Made by a program: the position numbers and the translations under genes
Shown: positions 6,354 to 7,398 of the stretch, one piece after another
How positions within the stretch are numbered: the first letter of the stretch is position 1
Layout of the letters: each line of letters begins with the position of its first letter
Source of the DNA: CAWHQZ01 sp963831645
Lineage (GTDB): Bacteria; Pseudomonadota; Alphaproteobacteria; Rhizobiales; Aestuariivirgaceae
DNA length: 7,398 nucleotides
Direction of reading: 5' to 3'
NCBI GenBank assembly: GCA_963831645.1
Contig: CAWHQZ010000031.1
Location: 1 to 7,398, forward strand
Notes under the pieces: model-generated
What the model was told of the DNA's origin: nothing
What the model saw: only the letters and a program-made list of their open reading frames with translations
Database searches by the model: none

Positions 6354-7398
6354 ATCTTCGAGGTCTGCTGGCAGATTGAACTGAAAGATCGCGCCCCGAG
6401 GTCGATTGGCGTCTACCCACAACCGACCCCCATGGGCCGCGATGATAGACCGGCAAATCGAGAGTCCCATCCCGACTCCAGTACTCTTTGTGGTGTAGAA
6501 GGGCGCGAAAACCCGGTCGAGATGCTCCGGATCAATTCCTGGCCCTGAATCTTGCACTGCGACCAGGATTTCGCTTGTCTGGCCTTGCTTGGTGCTAATC
6601 GATAACTCTCGCGCGCCGTCCTCCACCGAGCTCATTGCTTCGACGGAGTTCAGGACCAAATTCATGACGACTTGTTGCAGTTGAACACGATCACCCCGAA
6701 CTGAAGTCGAAGCTTGCCGCGAGATGGGTTCGAACCGGAGACTCGACTGTTGTCGAGTGCGGCCCGCACCATTTCAATCACTTCCTCGATGGCTTCGTTC
6801 ATGTCAAACCAATCATTCCGCGGAGGTGCTTTCTTGATATGATCACGGATGCGGTCAACGATACCTTTGCCGCGGTCCGCATCCCTGACGGTACAACTGA
6901 GCGCTTCCCTGACTTCGGCCATATTTGGAGGTCTCATGTCCAAGAAGCGCATAGCCGCACGAGCGTAGCGTTGCGCGCGCGGTGGCGATCGTGTGGAGGT
7001 TTTCGTGAGCCAGAGAGGCGGCCAGCTCTCCCATCATACTCACGCGATTCACATGCCCGAGATCGGACTTCCAGCTGGCGAAGTCTCTCGCGCTCCTCTT
7101 GCGCGCGCTTTCGTTCGGATATGTCGCGCGCCAAGCACAAAAACCGACGTCCGCCTTGTTCAAATTGGCCGACCCGGACCTCCACGGGAAAGAGGTGCCG
7201 TCCTTGCGTCGGTGGCGGGTCTCAAAGTGATCGCTTCCCCGGCTTCATGCGCTGTTTCACGCGCTGGATGGACGCAGTGTCGAGATCGATGTCGAAATCA
7301 CTCTTATGCTTTGCCGATCAGTTCTTCCCTGCTGTAGCCGAGGCCGAATCGTAGGCCTGTCGGTTGACATCGAGAATGGTGTCCAATCATCGTCAAGC
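6348..7398 (-). pseudogene. PAS-domain sensor histidine kinase, N-terminus outside the window (several frameshifts as read)
   Basis: The sensor half of a two-component system. Read right to left and repaired, it has a PAS domain: TILDVNRQA, LGYSREELIGK, SDFDIDLDTASIQRVKQRM, TFETRHRRKDGTSFP, VEVRVGQFEQGGRRF, ARDISERKRAQEE. A short coiled linker leads to the phospho-acceptor motif MMGELAASLAHE (His is the donor site), then RPPNMAEVREALSCTVRDAD and DWFDMNEAIEEVIEMVRAAL. The ATP-binding domain has an N-box VVMNLVLNSVEAM, G1 DSGPGI, FAPFYTTK and G2 GVGMGLSICRSIIAAHGG, ending LPADLEDS. Shifts fall near 7345, 7300, 7240, 7188, 7070, 6965 and 6735. No transmembrane segment is seen in the visible part, so it may be a soluble redox or ligand sensor. 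No haem- or flavin-binding residue can be assigned. It converges with the receiver gene at 5948. Confidence 0.85.

Noticed and set aside
6839..7354. Long plus-strand frame opposite the histidine kinase
   Set aside because: It is antisense to clear kinase motifs (MMGELAASLAHE and the PAS domain) and is arginine/serine-rich, as expected of a shadow frame.
1..7398. CRISPR array, toxin-antitoxin pair, tRNA or rRNA
   Set aside because: No regularly spaced direct repeats, no cloverleaf and no recognisable toxin or antitoxin sequence were found on either strand.

Overview
The window looks like alphaproteobacterial DNA, most likely Bradyrhizobium or a close relative. The case rests on FixJ/NodW-type response regulators, bradyrhizobial-looking protein sequences, and a long dispersed-type inverted repeat (CATCCTTCGAGAC ... 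TCCTCAGGATGAGG) of a kind I recall from Bradyrhizobium and Rhodopseudomonas intergenic DNA. G+C is moderately high by eye and gene spacing is loose, as in an accessory or symbiosis-type region. No search was run, so the genus is an inference.

Layout. (1) Positions 3-2300 hold a plus-strand metabolic run: the C-terminal tail of acetate kinase, the alpha and beta subunits of an AtoD/AtoA-type CoA-transferase, and a FabI-type enoyl reductase. (2) Positions 2301-2967 hold no gene I can identify, only a weak 43-codon ORF. (3) Positions 2968-3424 encode a conserved-looking membrane-anchored protein of unknown function. (4) Positions 3425-4463 are mostly non-coding, with a ~130-bp imperfect inverted repeat and a possible minus-strand gene remnant. 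(5) Positions 4464-4906 encode an exported c-type cytochrome, followed by a short ORF with a good ribosome site. (6) Positions 5111-7398 form a two-component cluster: a minus-strand FixJ-like regulator, a divergent plus-strand single-domain receiver, and a minus-strand PAS histidine kinase convergent with the receiver and cut by the window end.

How the genes may work together (inference): the first block would interconvert acetate, acetyl phosphate, acetyl-CoA and acetoacetate/acetoacetyl-CoA, with an enoyl reductase at the acyl-chain step. This is carbon-overflow and polyhydroxybutyrate-linked chemistry that matters under low oxygen. The cytochrome and the two-component genes would fit a redox or oxygen response, but nothing in the sequence proves that they control the metabolic block.

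The most striking property is that nearly every recognisable gene is broken by single-base insertions and deletions, while the protein sequence continues with conserved motifs in the next frame. Losses and gains occur in similar numbers and several lie in homopolymer runs. Sequencing error in a low-accuracy read is the simplest explanation; recent decay is the alternative. Gene boundaries below are given for the reconstructed genes, and the frame changes are stated.
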